From: a bacterium
GTDB lineage: Bacteria; Bacteroidota; Bacteroidia; Flavobacteriales_D; Crocinitomicaceae
Reading direction: 5' to 3'
DNA: 64,000 nt
Assembly (NCBI GenBank): GCA_024742305.1
Contig: JANSYQ010000010.1
Span: 1 to 64,000 of the forward strand
Shown: positions 52,792-61,888 of the stretch, piece after piece
How positions within the stretch are numbered: position 1 is the first letter of the stretch
Layout: each line of letters begins with the position of its first letter
The notes under the pieces: generated by a model
What the model saw: the letters and a program-made list of their open reading frames with translations, nothing else
Told to the model about the DNA's origin: nothing
The model's database searches: none
Program-made: the position numbers and the translations under genes

Positions 52792-55700
52792 ATGAAAATG
52801 AAACCGACTCGCCAAGCGTTAGGAAGGTGTGCCCTTCTGATTGCGATGCTATTATGCATGGCTGCGCCAGCTCGCAGTCAGACGCTTGCAACGGTCGGTG
52901 ATGATTTTTGGCTCGGTTTTATGAACAACACCGGGTCCTCCAACGAAGAACTGCGTCTCTTCATCACTTCTCAAGTAGCTACATCCGGAACAGTGGAAAT
53001 TCCACTTTTGGGTTGGTCCACAAATTTTACAGTCGTTCCGAACGTTACGACCACCGTGATTGTGCCACTTGGTTTTGGAGAAACGCTAACGCATGATGTT
53101 GTTGATACCAAAGGAATACACGTTGTTTCCAATGATGACATCAGTCTGTTCGCTATCAATTTTTCGGTTTTTAGTGCCGATGCCTCGAAAATCCTACCGA
53201 CTCAATCATTGGGTACCGACTATCTCGTTTCAGCTTACCGCGGAATCACCAACATTACGCGTTCCGAAATGTTGATTGTTGCTACCGAGGACAATACAGA
53301 GATTGACATTACGCCCTCTGTTCAAACGCAGGGAGGATTTCCTGCTGGAGTTCCTTACACTATCACTTTGGATCAGGGAGAATGTTATCAAATTCGAGCA
53401 AACAATACTACGCAGGACTTAACTGGAACGCGTGTAACTGGAACTCTGCAAAGTGGCGATTGTCGACCTTTTGCCGTGTTTGCAGGAGCGCAATGTGCCA
53501 ACGTTCCGACTACTTGTACCACGTGTGATCACCTATTCGATCAACAATTTCCATCTTTTGTTTGGGGCACTGAATACTACATGCCGTCGTTCGAATCAAC
53601 GGGTGTGTACACTTATCGAATATTAGCAAAAGACAACGGTACGCAAGTTTCCGTGGATGGCGGACCCTTACAAAATTTGAATGCCGGACAGTTTATTGAA
53701 GTGAACGATGAGGCGCAACCACGCCAAATTACCTCAAACTTACCGGTGCAAGTCGTGCAGTTCATGCAGGGAGATAATTGTTCATTGAATGGAGATCCTG
53801 CAATGCTCATATTAAACGCACACGATCAAAAGATTTCAAACGTAACTTTCAGTACTGTGGCCTCCACGGTGATTACGGATCATTATCTGAATATTGTAGT
53901 AGAAACATCGGATATTGGAACCGTTTTGCTCGATAATACGCCTATCGCTGCTACGAATTTCGCTCCTTTTCCTAGTAATCCAGCGACATCTTTCGCGCGA
54001 GTGCCAGTGACTCAAGGAAGTCACAACATTTTTACGCCCAACGGTTTTACCGCGTATTTATATGGAATGGGAACCGCTGAGAGTTACGCGTACTCCTTGG
54101 GCTCGTACAAAGAAATTCAACCAATACCTGTAGATACGGTAGTTTGTAGTGATGTCGCGCTCACTTTGGTTCCTCCAATTAATTTGTTTCAGCCAGAGTG
54201 GTACGCCATGTCGGATACGTCGCAAATATTATCCACATCGAATTCACTTGCACTGAACAATCCTCCGCACAACACAGACGTGTATGTCATTGAGGGTGTT
54301 TCCCCTGTTTCAGGTTGCCCTGATTCATATAGTTTCTCCGTGGCTTCGCCGGGAACGGTTGGGGTCAATATCACCGTAAGCGATGATACCATTTGTAGTT
54401 TTGAATCTGTTTCTGCGATTGTCAATGTATTGGACACCGGATTCTACGAATATCAATGGACACCCTCGTATGTTTTTTCCAATCCGAATAACGATACCAC
54501 GGAAATCGTTCCCTTTGCTTCGGGATATTATGGTGTAACTGTTCAAAATGTCGGCGGAGGATGTTTGACCGGCATAGATAGCGTTTACATCCATGTGGAG
54601 CCAAGCAATATACAAGGTGTGAGTATCTCTGTCTCTGATACGCTACTTTGTCTGCCCGATACAGCTACTTTGTCTGCCGTGGTGAACGAAATCGCCTTTA
54701 TTGAAGAATTTAACGGTACAGCTATTTCTCCATTTTGGACCTCATCATCGGGAGGAGTTTTGAATGCAACCTGCGGATCTCTTTCTGGAACGGCTTATCT
54801 ATTCAATGCGGGACCAACGCGCAAGCTAGTTACCCAAGATTTTGATTTTTCGGGAGGCGGAAACCTACAATTTTACTTGAAAGTAGCTACCGGCGTTGCA
54901 CCGTGCGATGACGCCGAATTAGGAGAGGACATACTTTTAGAGTACAGCACGAATGGTGGAGCAACTTGGCAGCTTTGGACGACCCTTTTTGAATTCAACT
55001 ATCCAACTGCGACATTCGTGGATTTACCTGTTCCTGCTGGAGCACAATCACCGAATACACGTATTCGATGGTCGCAACCCAATTTCTCAGGAATTAACGA
55101 GGATGTTTGGTGGATCGATAATGTAATTGTTGCCACAACAAGCTCCGGGGGCGTTGCCTACAATTGGACACCGACTGGACCATTGACAAACCCGACAGGA
55201 CAGAATACCGACGTAATTCCGATCAGCGCCGATTGGTACGTGCTTGAGGTTGGAACAGGAAGTTGTGCTTACAAAGATTCGGTATACATTGATATTTCTG
55301 AGCCATTCACTGTTGATTTATGGCAAGATACGTTGCTGTGTGGTAATCAAACCGTTGATTTACAAGCCATCGTTTCTAGCGGCTCCAATCAAAATTACAC
55401 GTGGCAACCAGCAGGAGTTTTTACCAACTTGAGTGGCAATAATGCAACATTAGCTGCCAATATTGATACGACTGTTTACGTCATTGTAAGCAGTCCTGAT
55501 GGATGCTTTGTTGTCACAGATTCAGCGACCGTGGTCAATCAAGCGGGAACAGTGAGTTTGCTCGGAGATTCCGTGATGTGTCTTGGAGAAAATCAAACAT
55601 TTTCGGTACTCATCAACACCAATGCACAAAACACGGTAACGGAATGGTACTCGGGCAGTACTTTACTCTCCTCGGGAACAAATTCTCAAACTATTACACC

Positions 55701-57825
55701 AACTACATCAGGTTGGTATTCTGTAGTGGTAAATGATCCTAATTCCGGATGTTCGTGGTCGGATTCACTTTTTGTGTCTGTTGTCAGTTTTACTGTTGAT
55801 GCTGGTCAGGACGATACACTTTGTAACACCATTGGCTATCAACTGCAAGGGTTTGCAAATAACGGTGGATTGTCTACTGTAACTTGGACGAACGGTGGAT
55901 CTTTATCGAACCCAAGTATATTGAATCCAACGATTACGCAAAACACGAGCGGCACTTATGTGCTTACGGTAGACAACGGTGTGTGCGCATTTTCCGATAC
56001 GGTAACCATCACTTACAATACGCCGATAGTGCCTTACATTCCAAACGATACAACAATTTGTGCAAATCAAAGCATCGCAATTGACATGGGACAAGCTACC
56101 AACGTGGCGTGGTCTCCAAATTTTGGAATCAGTACCAATGGAAACACATATACTTTCCAGCCGGTAGGGTCCATTGATTACATCGGGACGTATACCACAG
56201 TGAATGGCTGCCCAATGGTAGATACTCTCGAAGTTACAGTGTTAGAACTGCCGCAAGTGTTTTTAATTCCAGATACTACTTTGTGTCCGGGAGAAACCAT
56301 AGATGTCACAGCATTTGCCACGCCAATTGGAGGGAACTTCCTTTGGAATACGGCACAAACCACACCAACAATCACCCTTACTACTGCTGGACTTTACTCC
56401 GTGACTTACACAACAGTTTGTGGAACTGCAACAGATGATGTTCAGATAGATTATCATCCACCGTATTCTTTTTCTCTTGGAAACGATACGACTGTTTGTC
56501 TGAATGACCTAGTGTTACTGCAGCCGAATGTACCTCAAGGCGGCTCAATCACATGGAACGATGGTTCTACGAATAATTTCTACGCTTCGACCACCGCGGA
56601 ACTTGTCTACGCAACCGTAGATGACGGAAATGGATGTCTACAAAGCGATAGCGTTGAGGTGTTCAATCATCCACTGATACAAACCAATTTACCTTCGAGC
56701 GTACAAATATGTGATGGAAGTTCAACTGCTTTGGATGCGTCTTCGGCGCAAGGTGTTTCGTACGCTTGGAATACGCAAGAGACCACGTCTTCGATCAATG
56801 TGAACTCGGGAGGAACGTATTCTGTCACCATATCAGATGCCTTTGGATGTTCCATACAGGCGACTTCCACAGTGGTGATTTTGAGCTTGCCAACTCCAAG
56901 CATTCTCGGTCCCGTCGATTATTGTTCCAATGAGCTAACCACCTTCAGTGTTTCGGGAAGTTACTCGCAATACGCTTGGAGCACTGGGAGTACCAATTCG
57001 ACGACAACAATTACAGGCGTTGTAAATGAAGTTAGCGTTGTCGTAACGGATGGAAATGGTTGTCAAGGTGTGGATACCTTGGCATTGGCTCCAATTGATG
57101 TGCCCGAACTGAATTTAGGAGAAGATATTGTGCTGTGCGATACAGCAACAACGGTTTTGGATGGAACCATCGTAGGCGCATCGGGTTATCAATGGAGTCC
57201 AAGCGGTGCTACTTCGCCCAGTCTTGATGCATTACCAGGAACGCACCAGTTAACTGTGACCTATCAAACCTGTGAAATTCGTGATACCATCACAATCGCT
57301 GTTGAACCCTATACTTTAGATTTAGGAGAGGATAGAACCATCTGTAAGGACGATGATATTCTCGTGGTGCAATCCATGTCGAACATAGACTCGCTGCATT
57401 GGATGGATGGAGAAGTCGGAGGTTGGTACATTTTACCGACCGCGAATCTTTTTGAAGACTCTATCTACATTTCTGCAACTGCTTACGGCTGCGATGTCCA
57501 GCAGGATACATTGAAAGTTGTTTTAGTAGATTGTGACTGCGATTTCTACGTGCCAAATTCATTTACACCGAACGGAGATAACATCAATGAATCTTTTCGG
57601 GTATATCAAGATTGTCCGATCAAATATTTCGAGTTGATTCTATTCAATCGTTGGGGAGAAGTTGTTTTTGAAACGAATGATATTCACTTTTCATGGGACG
57701 GGAAGTTGAAAAACGGGAATTATGCTCAGGATGGAGTTTACACTTGGCAGATCAAATTTTTAGCAGAGTATTTGGATGAGGCGCAATATGAAGAGATACA
57801 CGGTCATTTGAATGTGCTACGATGA
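52792..57825 (+). CDS. Giant T9SS type B surface protein, paralogue of 44816-49360
   Basis: 1677 residues with signal peptide (ending PARSQ). Same order as its paralogue: IgGFc-binding-like domain (about 30-450), reelin-like module (about 640-790) with C-D-D-A-E-L-G-E-D-I-L-L-E-Y, about eight PKD/Ig-like repeats, and a type B sorting domain (about 1583-1677) with V-P-N-S-F-T-P-N-G-D-N and N-R-W-G-E-V-V-F-E. It has about 160 more residues of repeats than the paralogue. Probably cell-surface adhesive or matrix protein delivered by T9SS. Confidence 0.9.
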   Translation: MKMKPTRQALGRCALLIAMLLCMAAPARSQTLATVGDDFWLGFMNNTGSSNEELRLFITSQVATSGTVEIPLLGWSTNFTVVPNVTTTVIVPLGFGETLTHDVVDTKGIHVVSNDDISLFAINFSVFSADASKILPTQSLGTDYLVSAYRGITNITRSEMLIVATEDNTEIDITPSVQTQGGFPAGVPYTITLDQGECYQIRANNTTQDLTGTRVTGTLQSGDCRPFAVFAGAQCANVPTTCTTCDHLFDQQFPSFVWGTEYYMPSFESTGVYTYRILAKDNGTQVSVDGGPLQNLNAGQFIEVNDEAQPRQITSNLPVQVVQFMQGDNCSLNGDPAMLILNAHDQKISNVTFSTVASTVITDHYLNIVVETSDIGTVLLDNTPIAATNFAPFPSNPATSFARVPVTQGSHNIFTPNGFTAYLYGMGTAESYAYSLGSYKEIQPIPVDTVVCSDVALTLVPPINLFQPEWYAMSDTSQILSTSNSLALNNPPHNTDVYVIEGVSPVSGCPDSYSFSVASPGTVGVNITVSDDTICSFESVSAIVNVLDTGFYEYQWTPSYVFSNPNNDTTEIVPFASGYYGVTVQNVGGGCLTGIDSVYIHVEPSNIQGVSISVSDTLLCLPDTATLSAVVNEIAFIEEFNGTAISPFWTSSSGGVLNATCGSLSGTAYLFNAGPTRKLVTQDFDFSGGGNLQFYLKVATGVAPCDDAELGEDILLEYSTNGGATWQLWTTLFEFNYPTATFVDLPVPAGAQSPNTRIRWSQPNFSGINEDVWWIDNVIVATTSSGGVAYNWTPTGPLTNPTGQNTDVIPISADWYVLEVGTGSCAYKDSVYIDISEPFTVDLWQDTLLCGNQTVDLQAIVSSGSNQNYTWQPAGVFTNLSGNNATLAANIDTTVYVIVSSPDGCFVVTDSATVVNQAGTVSLLGDSVMCLGENQTFSVLINTNAQNTVTEWYSGSTLLSSGTNSQTITPTTSGWYSVVVNDPNSGCSWSDSLFVSVVSFTVDAGQDDTLCNTIGYQLQGFANNGGLSTVTWTNGGSLSNPSILNPTITQNTSGTYVLTVDNGVCAFSDTVTITYNTPIVPYIPNDTTICANQSIAIDMGQATNVAWSPNFGISTNGNTYTFQPVGSIDYIGTYTTVNGCPMVDTLEVTVLELPQVFLIPDTTLCPGETIDVTAFATPIGGNFLWNTAQTTPTITLTTAGLYSVTYTTVCGTATDDVQIDYHPPYSFSLGNDTTVCLNDLVLLQPNVPQGGSITWNDGSTNNFYASTTAELVYATVDDGNGCLQSDSVEVFNHPLIQTNLPSSVQICDGSSTALDASSAQGVSYAWNTQETTSSINVNSGGTYSVTISDAFGCSIQATSTVVILSLPTPSILGPVDYCSNELTTFSVSGSYSQYAWSTGSTNSTTTITGVVNEVSVVVTDGNGCQGVDTLALAPIDVPELNLGEDIVLCDTATTVLDGTIVGASGYQWSPSGATSPSLDALPGTHQLTVTYQTCEIRDTITIAVEPYTLDLGEDRTICKDDDILVVQSMSNIDSLHWMDGEVGGWYILPTANLFEDSIYISATAYGCDVQQDTLKVVLVDCDCDFYVPNSFTPNGDNINESFRVYQDCPIKYFELILFNRWGEVVFETNDIHFSWDGKLKNGNYAQDGVYTWQIKFLAEYLDEAQYEEIHGHLNVLR

Positions 57826-57889
57826 CCTCTTCGCTAACCACCCTACCCGAGAAATCATTGACGAAACTAGATCTTGCTTCGAAGGGATT

Positions 57890-58735
57890 CTATGCATCGA
57901 GTGGGTCTTTTGCATCGTGCGGAGTCCGGGCATCGTGCGGAGCCGAGATGCCTTTCACGGCCTTCAACGTATACATCAGCGGAATTTTATTCCCAAACTT
58001 CGTAATGCGAAATTCATCCGGTCCATCTTCTTGCATACCACCAAAACAATCGTAAGGCGAGAAATCATATTCTTTGAAATGCCGAATGGTCAATCCTTCC
58101 TCCATCAAAGAAGTCATAACTTCTGCTAATCCGTGGTTCCAAGAGATAGTTTTAAATGCAACGTCCGAGTCTTTTTGGGCGTATGTGCCCGTGTACTCCT
58201 CAACAATCGGGTCAGATGTAAAATAGTTGTAGTGGACTTTTTCGTGATCGTCATCAAACATCCATATAGCCGGATGAAACTCAGCAAAAATGAACGTGCC
58301 TCCATCCTTTAAAAAGTGACTGACAACCTTCGCCCACTTGCTTAAATCAGGAAGCCAACCAATGGTTCCGTAAGTTGTGAAAACGATGTCAAACTCACCA
58401 TTGAGCACATTAGGTAGCTCGTAAATATCAGAAACTACGAACTCAGCATCTGTGCCACAAGTTGTATTCAGTTCCCGCGCTTTCTCAATGGCTGTATCAG
58501 AAAGATCAACCCCGGTTACTTTGGCCCCCATCCGACTTAGCGAAATGGTGTCTTGACCAAAATGACATTGTAAATGAAGAACGGATTTTCCCGAAATATC
58601 CCCAAGAATAGCGAGTTCGGGTTGCTTTAAACTACTTTTTCCTGCAATAAAACCGGGAACGTCATAGAAATCGCTTTCCAGGTGAACCATTACTCGATCG
58701 TTCCAAGACGTTTTGTTAACCTTTTTGTAATCCAT
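57890..58735 (-). CDS. Class I SAM-dependent methyltransferase
   Basis: 281 residues from the ATG at 58735, which overlaps truA by 20 nt. SAM-binding motif VLHLQCHFGQDT (about 48-59), post-I acidic V-T-G-V-D-L-S, and the motif II region F-D-I-V-F-T-T-Y-G-T-I-G-W. Substrate not predictable; the family includes UbiE/Trm-like enzymes. The last 17 residues are an odd tripled motif (P-H-D-A-R-T-P-H-D-A-K-D-P-L-D-A) from a short DNA duplication next to the stop. Convergent with the giant protein gene. Confidence 0.82.
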   Translation of the reverse strand: MDYKKVNKTSWNDRVMVHLESDFYDVPGFIAGKSSLKQPELAILGDISGKSVLHLQCHFGQDTISLSRMGAKVTGVDLSDTAIEKARELNTTCGTDAEFVVSDIYELPNVLNGEFDIVFTTYGTIGWLPDLSKWAKVVSHFLKDGGTFIFAEFHPAIWMFDDDHEKVHYNYFTSDPIVEEYTGTYAQKDSDVAFKTISWNHGLAEVMTSLMEEGLTIRHFKEYDFSPYDCFGGMQEDGPDEFRITKFGNKIPLMYTLKAVKGISAPHDARTPHDAKDPLDA

Positions 58736-59486
58736 CGTATTCAATTTTCCATAGGAACAGTCCTTGCGGCGGAACAGATGTTGCAGCGGCACCTCTGTCT
58801 TTTGCTTCCAATACCGATTTTATCTCTTCGGGCTTCATTTTACCCAATCCAACTTCCAATAGAGTGCCAACCGTAGCACGGACCATATTTCTTAAAAATC
58901 TATCGGCGGAAATTTCAAAGTACAATTGATTTCCATCCTTCACCCATTCGGCTTTTGTTACCGTGCAAATGTTCGTTTTTACGTCGGTGTGTAGTTTTGA
59001 AAGTGAGGTAAAATCTTGCTCGCCGAGTAGAAGTTTTGCTGCCGAGTTCATGGCGGTTACATCTAGTGTTTGCGGGAAGTGCAAGCTATGTCTTGTTTCA
59101 AAAGGATTTTTCTCCTGATGTACGAAGTAGCGATAGGTTCTCGCCGTTGCACTGAATCTTGCATGCCAATCCTTGGATACTGGGTAAACCGAATGAATGG
59201 CAATGGCGTCGGGCAACATTCGATTGAGTTTGAATTGAAACTTGTTCAAATCTTGGATTGGTGGAACATCAACATGAAGAATGTAGTGATGCGCGTGTAC
59301 TCCCGTATCGGTTCGTCCACAACCAACAACAGAAATCGGTTGATTCGAGTGAAGTTTGCTCAACTGTGTTTCAATGACCTCTTGAACTGAAATATCCTTG
59401 GGCTGTTTTTGCCAACCAAAGAAGTCCGTGCCGTCGTAACTTAATTCGAGAAAATACCGCTGAAGAGCGTCAGCATTGGAGTCCAT
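58716..59486 (-). CDS. truA: tRNA pseudouridine(38-40) synthase
   Basis: 256 residues from the ATG at 59486, which has an A/G-rich ribosome site (AAGGAAAAG). A longer frame would start inside the upstream gene. Catalytic Asp in G-C-G-R-T-D-T-G-V-H-A, with R-Y-F-L-E-L-S-Y-D-G-T at the start and F-L-R-N-M-V-R near 200. Modifies the anticodon arm of several tRNAs. Confidence 0.96.
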   Translation of the reverse strand: MDSNADALQRYFLELSYDGTDFFGWQKQPKDISVQEVIETQLSKLHSNQPISVVGCGRTDTGVHAHHYILHVDVPPIQDLNKFQFKLNRMLPDAIAIHSVYPVSKDWHARFSATARTYRYFVHQEKNPFETRHSLHFPQTLDVTAMNSAAKLLLGEQDFTSLSKLHTDVKTNICTVTKAEWVKDGNQLYFEISADRFLRNMVRATVGTLLEVGLGKMKPEEIKSVLEAKDRGAAATSVPPQGLFLWKIEYDGLQKG

Positions 59487-59499
59487 TGATTTCTTTTCC

Positions 59500-60882
59500 T
59501 TATTCTGGGAATTCGAAGTTGGTGAGATCAATTTCGTACAGGTCCATACTTGATTTCTGCCCTACAATTTCCAATCCTGAGATATACCCCTTCTTGCGCT
59601 TTGCATCATAAACAAAGTGTGTATCGTTGTTCACTGTGTTGATACCAGCTCCCAAGTTTACCGGGTCCGTCCATTCATTAGAACCAATGCGCTTGGAAAC
59701 GTAAATGTCCGTTCCGCCCATTCCTTCTGCTTGACCGTCAGAGCTAAAGAACAAATACTGTCCGTCAGGCGTGATGAAAGGTGTCGTTTCTCTTCCCGTC
59801 GTGTTGATGTTGTCTGGCAATACCTGAGCTGTTCCCCAAGATTTTCCGTTGCGTTCTACACGATAAATATCCGTTGATTTCTTTTCTCCTTTACGATCTG
59901 AAACAAAGTACATTACATTTCCATCAGCCGTTAGCGATGCCGCGCCGTCAAAGAAAGAAGAGTTGATTGATTTATTATCAATCGGTTTCGGTGAGTTCCA
60001 AGTTCCTTTGTTGTTCTTTTTGATCACACAGATATCCGAAACACGGGTGGTCTTTCGTTCGTCTGTCATGGTGTTGTTCAACGTAAGGATTCCCCAGTGT
60101 CCGTCTTCCGAAATCCAGTTAAGACAGTCGAAGCCTTCGCTGTTCAATTTACCTAGATCGTTTGTTTCTTCATCCCATGAATCCATTTCAGGATCGTACA
60201 CAATGCGATAGGTATCCTCAAAATACAACTGATCGTCTGGGTTCATATTTCCTCCGGTAGTGTTAGATCTTCTCGAAACAAAGTAAAGAACGGTATCTTG
60301 ACCGGACAATACAATATTGTAATCGTTATAACCCGAATTGATGTCGCCTCGCATGCGAACGCGCTCGAATTTTGATTCGGCAGCCAGCTGTTTTTTAGCG
60401 TAGTTGCATTGATCCATGCTGTGCTGAACGAGTAGTTCACTGGAACGCATTTTGGACATGTTCTCCATTGCCAATCCATAGTATTTCAAGGCTTCATCCA
60501 ATTCTCCATTTCGGTGATACGAAAGCGCCAAAACGTAATAGAGTTCTTCATTTACCTCTTCGTCACTCATTGATAGTGCTTCTTTCGCATACTGTAACGC
60601 ATATCCGTAATTGTCCATTCGATAGTGGCACTTGGCAATCCAGTAAGGAGCACGCCATGTGTATGGATCTTTCACAGCGGCTTGACGAAATTTGATGAGT
60701 GCATCACGAACTTTTCCTTCTCCCCATTTCGTTTTTCCATCCTCTATCATGACAAGGGCGGCGGAACGATCAATCAATTTACTTGTGGAATCTTTTGGAG
60801 ATTCAAAAACATCGGCTCCGAAGGATAGATTCACAGCCAAAACAAACAAGCAACTTAGCGCGATACGGTACAATTGATTCAT
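59500..60882 (-). CDS. TPR and PD40 repeat protein (PorE-like without OmpA domain)
   Basis: 460 residues from the ATG at 60882. Signal peptide (ending LSFG). Three TPR-like helices pairs (about 40-165: W-R-A-P-Y-W-I-A-K-C-H-Y-R-M, L-Y-Y-V-L-A-L-S-Y-H-R) are followed by a PD40/WD40-like propeller (about 195-450) with F-D-G-A-A-S-L-T-A-D-G, V-M-Y-F-V-S-D-R and F-I-T-P-D-G-Q-Y-L-F-F-S-S-D. T9SS protein PorE has the same first two parts but continues with a carboxypeptidase-like and an OmpA domain, both absent here. A T9SS or envelope role is possible. Ends 13 nt before truA. Confidence 0.75.
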   Translation of the reverse strand: MNQLYRIALSCLFVLAVNLSFGADVFESPKDSTSKLIDRSAALVMIEDGKTKWGEGKVRDALIKFRQAAVKDPYTWRAPYWIAKCHYRMDNYGYALQYAKEALSMSDEEVNEELYYVLALSYHRNGELDEALKYYGLAMENMSKMRSSELLVQHSMDQCNYAKKQLAAESKFERVRMRGDINSGYNDYNIVLSGQDTVLYFVSRRSNTTGGNMNPDDQLYFEDTYRIVYDPEMDSWDEETNDLGKLNSEGFDCLNWISEDGHWGILTLNNTMTDERKTTRVSDICVIKKNNKGTWNSPKPIDNKSINSSFFDGAASLTADGNVMYFVSDRKGEKKSTDIYRVERNGKSWGTAQVLPDNINTTGRETTPFITPDGQYLFFSSDGQAEGMGGTDIYVSKRIGSNEWTDPVNLGAGINTVNNDTHFVYDAKRKKGYISGLEIVGQKSSMDLYEIDLTNFEFPE

Positions 60883-60947
60883 AGTTTTTAATTTGTAGTT
60901 GCGAGGGTAGTACAAAAGTTGTGCAAAACAATTAAAAAATCCAAAGT

Positions 60948-61793
60948 TTAGGATTCTTCCACCTCTAAAGTATCTATTTTTTGTGAGTATACGTTGGTTT
61001 TCAGGTCAACAAGACCGTCCATGGCAATCGTTGTGGCCACAATTGTTAGAATAGGAGCAACGGATGCACAGGCCCATAATCCCAAATGAAGTAAGAATGG
61101 TAAAAATTCAAAATTCGACCAATTGAAAAGAATTCCTACATCCACGGGGACAAAAATCATTAGAGAGTAGATGCTTCCGAGTGCAACCGCTACACCTCTG
61201 TGGTCGCGGACAAAATGAATACTCTGATCGATATCCATTCTAACTCGCTCCAGTACATAATCCATGAATCCGAAGCCATAGTAGAAACATCCCACCAAAT
61301 AAGTGAGATAAAATAATGGCGATTCACCAAACTTCGATCCGCTAATAATGTAGGTCACAAGTAGGATGACTACGAAAATCGTGTATTCCCACATCATATT
61401 TCGAACAACGATACGCATGGCTCGTTTTACATCTGCTACTAATTGTTTGAAATTGAAGGGGTAAGTGTTCCCCGTGAGAATCTTTTCAGTTCGCATACTG
61501 ATTTCCGAGAGTAGTGGCGAGAGGATTATAATTACGAGGTACTTCGCAAATTTCATGAGTAAAAAGGCCAAAGTCAGTTCTAACATTACCTGTATCAGAA
61601 ACCAAACGATTTCATTCATGTTCTGAGCATCCGTTGGAATGTATCGAGATTGAATCCAATCGCCGATTTTGTAAATCACGAGCATCAAAACTGCCGGGAT
61701 CAGAAAGAACCAATACAGCTTGTGCTCAAAGATGAACTTAATGGCTTTGATGTAGGATTTATAGCCGAAAATGAGGTTTCTCAGAAATCGCAT
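60948..61793 (-). CDS. EI24/CysZ-like membrane protein
   Basis: 281 residues from the ATG at 61793. Five or six hydrophobic segments (about 26-44, 66-95, 140-160, 166-182, 205-222, 232-255) and the conserved S-P-L-L-S-E-I motif of the EI24 domain (PF07264), the CysZ superfamily. Inner-membrane transport-like protein of unknown substrate; no sulfur genes lie nearby. Divergent from purB. Confidence 0.8.
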   Translation of the reverse strand: MRFLRNLIFGYKSYIKAIKFIFEHKLYWFFLIPAVLMLVIYKIGDWIQSRYIPTDAQNMNEIVWFLIQVMLELTLAFLLMKFAKYLVIIILSPLLSEISMRTEKILTGNTYPFNFKQLVADVKRAMRIVVRNMMWEYTIFVVILLVTYIISGSKFGESPLFYLTYLVGCFYYGFGFMDYVLERVRMDIDQSIHFVRDHRGVAVALGSIYSLMIFVPVDVGILFNWSNFEFLPFLLHLGLWACASVAPILTIVATTIAMDGLVDLKTNVYSQKIDTLEVEES

Positions 61794-61843
61794 AGTCAAA
61801 AATAAACAAAGCTTTCAATATCCTATAGTTTCTAAGGTATTTG

Positions 61844-61851
61844 TATCTTTG
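61844..61851 (+). promoter_or_regulatory. -7 element TATCTTTG of purB
   Basis: Exact TAnnTTTG match 38 bp before the purB ATG. No clear -33 TTG at the usual distance. Confidence 0.4.
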
Positions 61852-61888
61852 CGCTTTCAATTATTGTGGATTCACAAAGCAAAATCGT

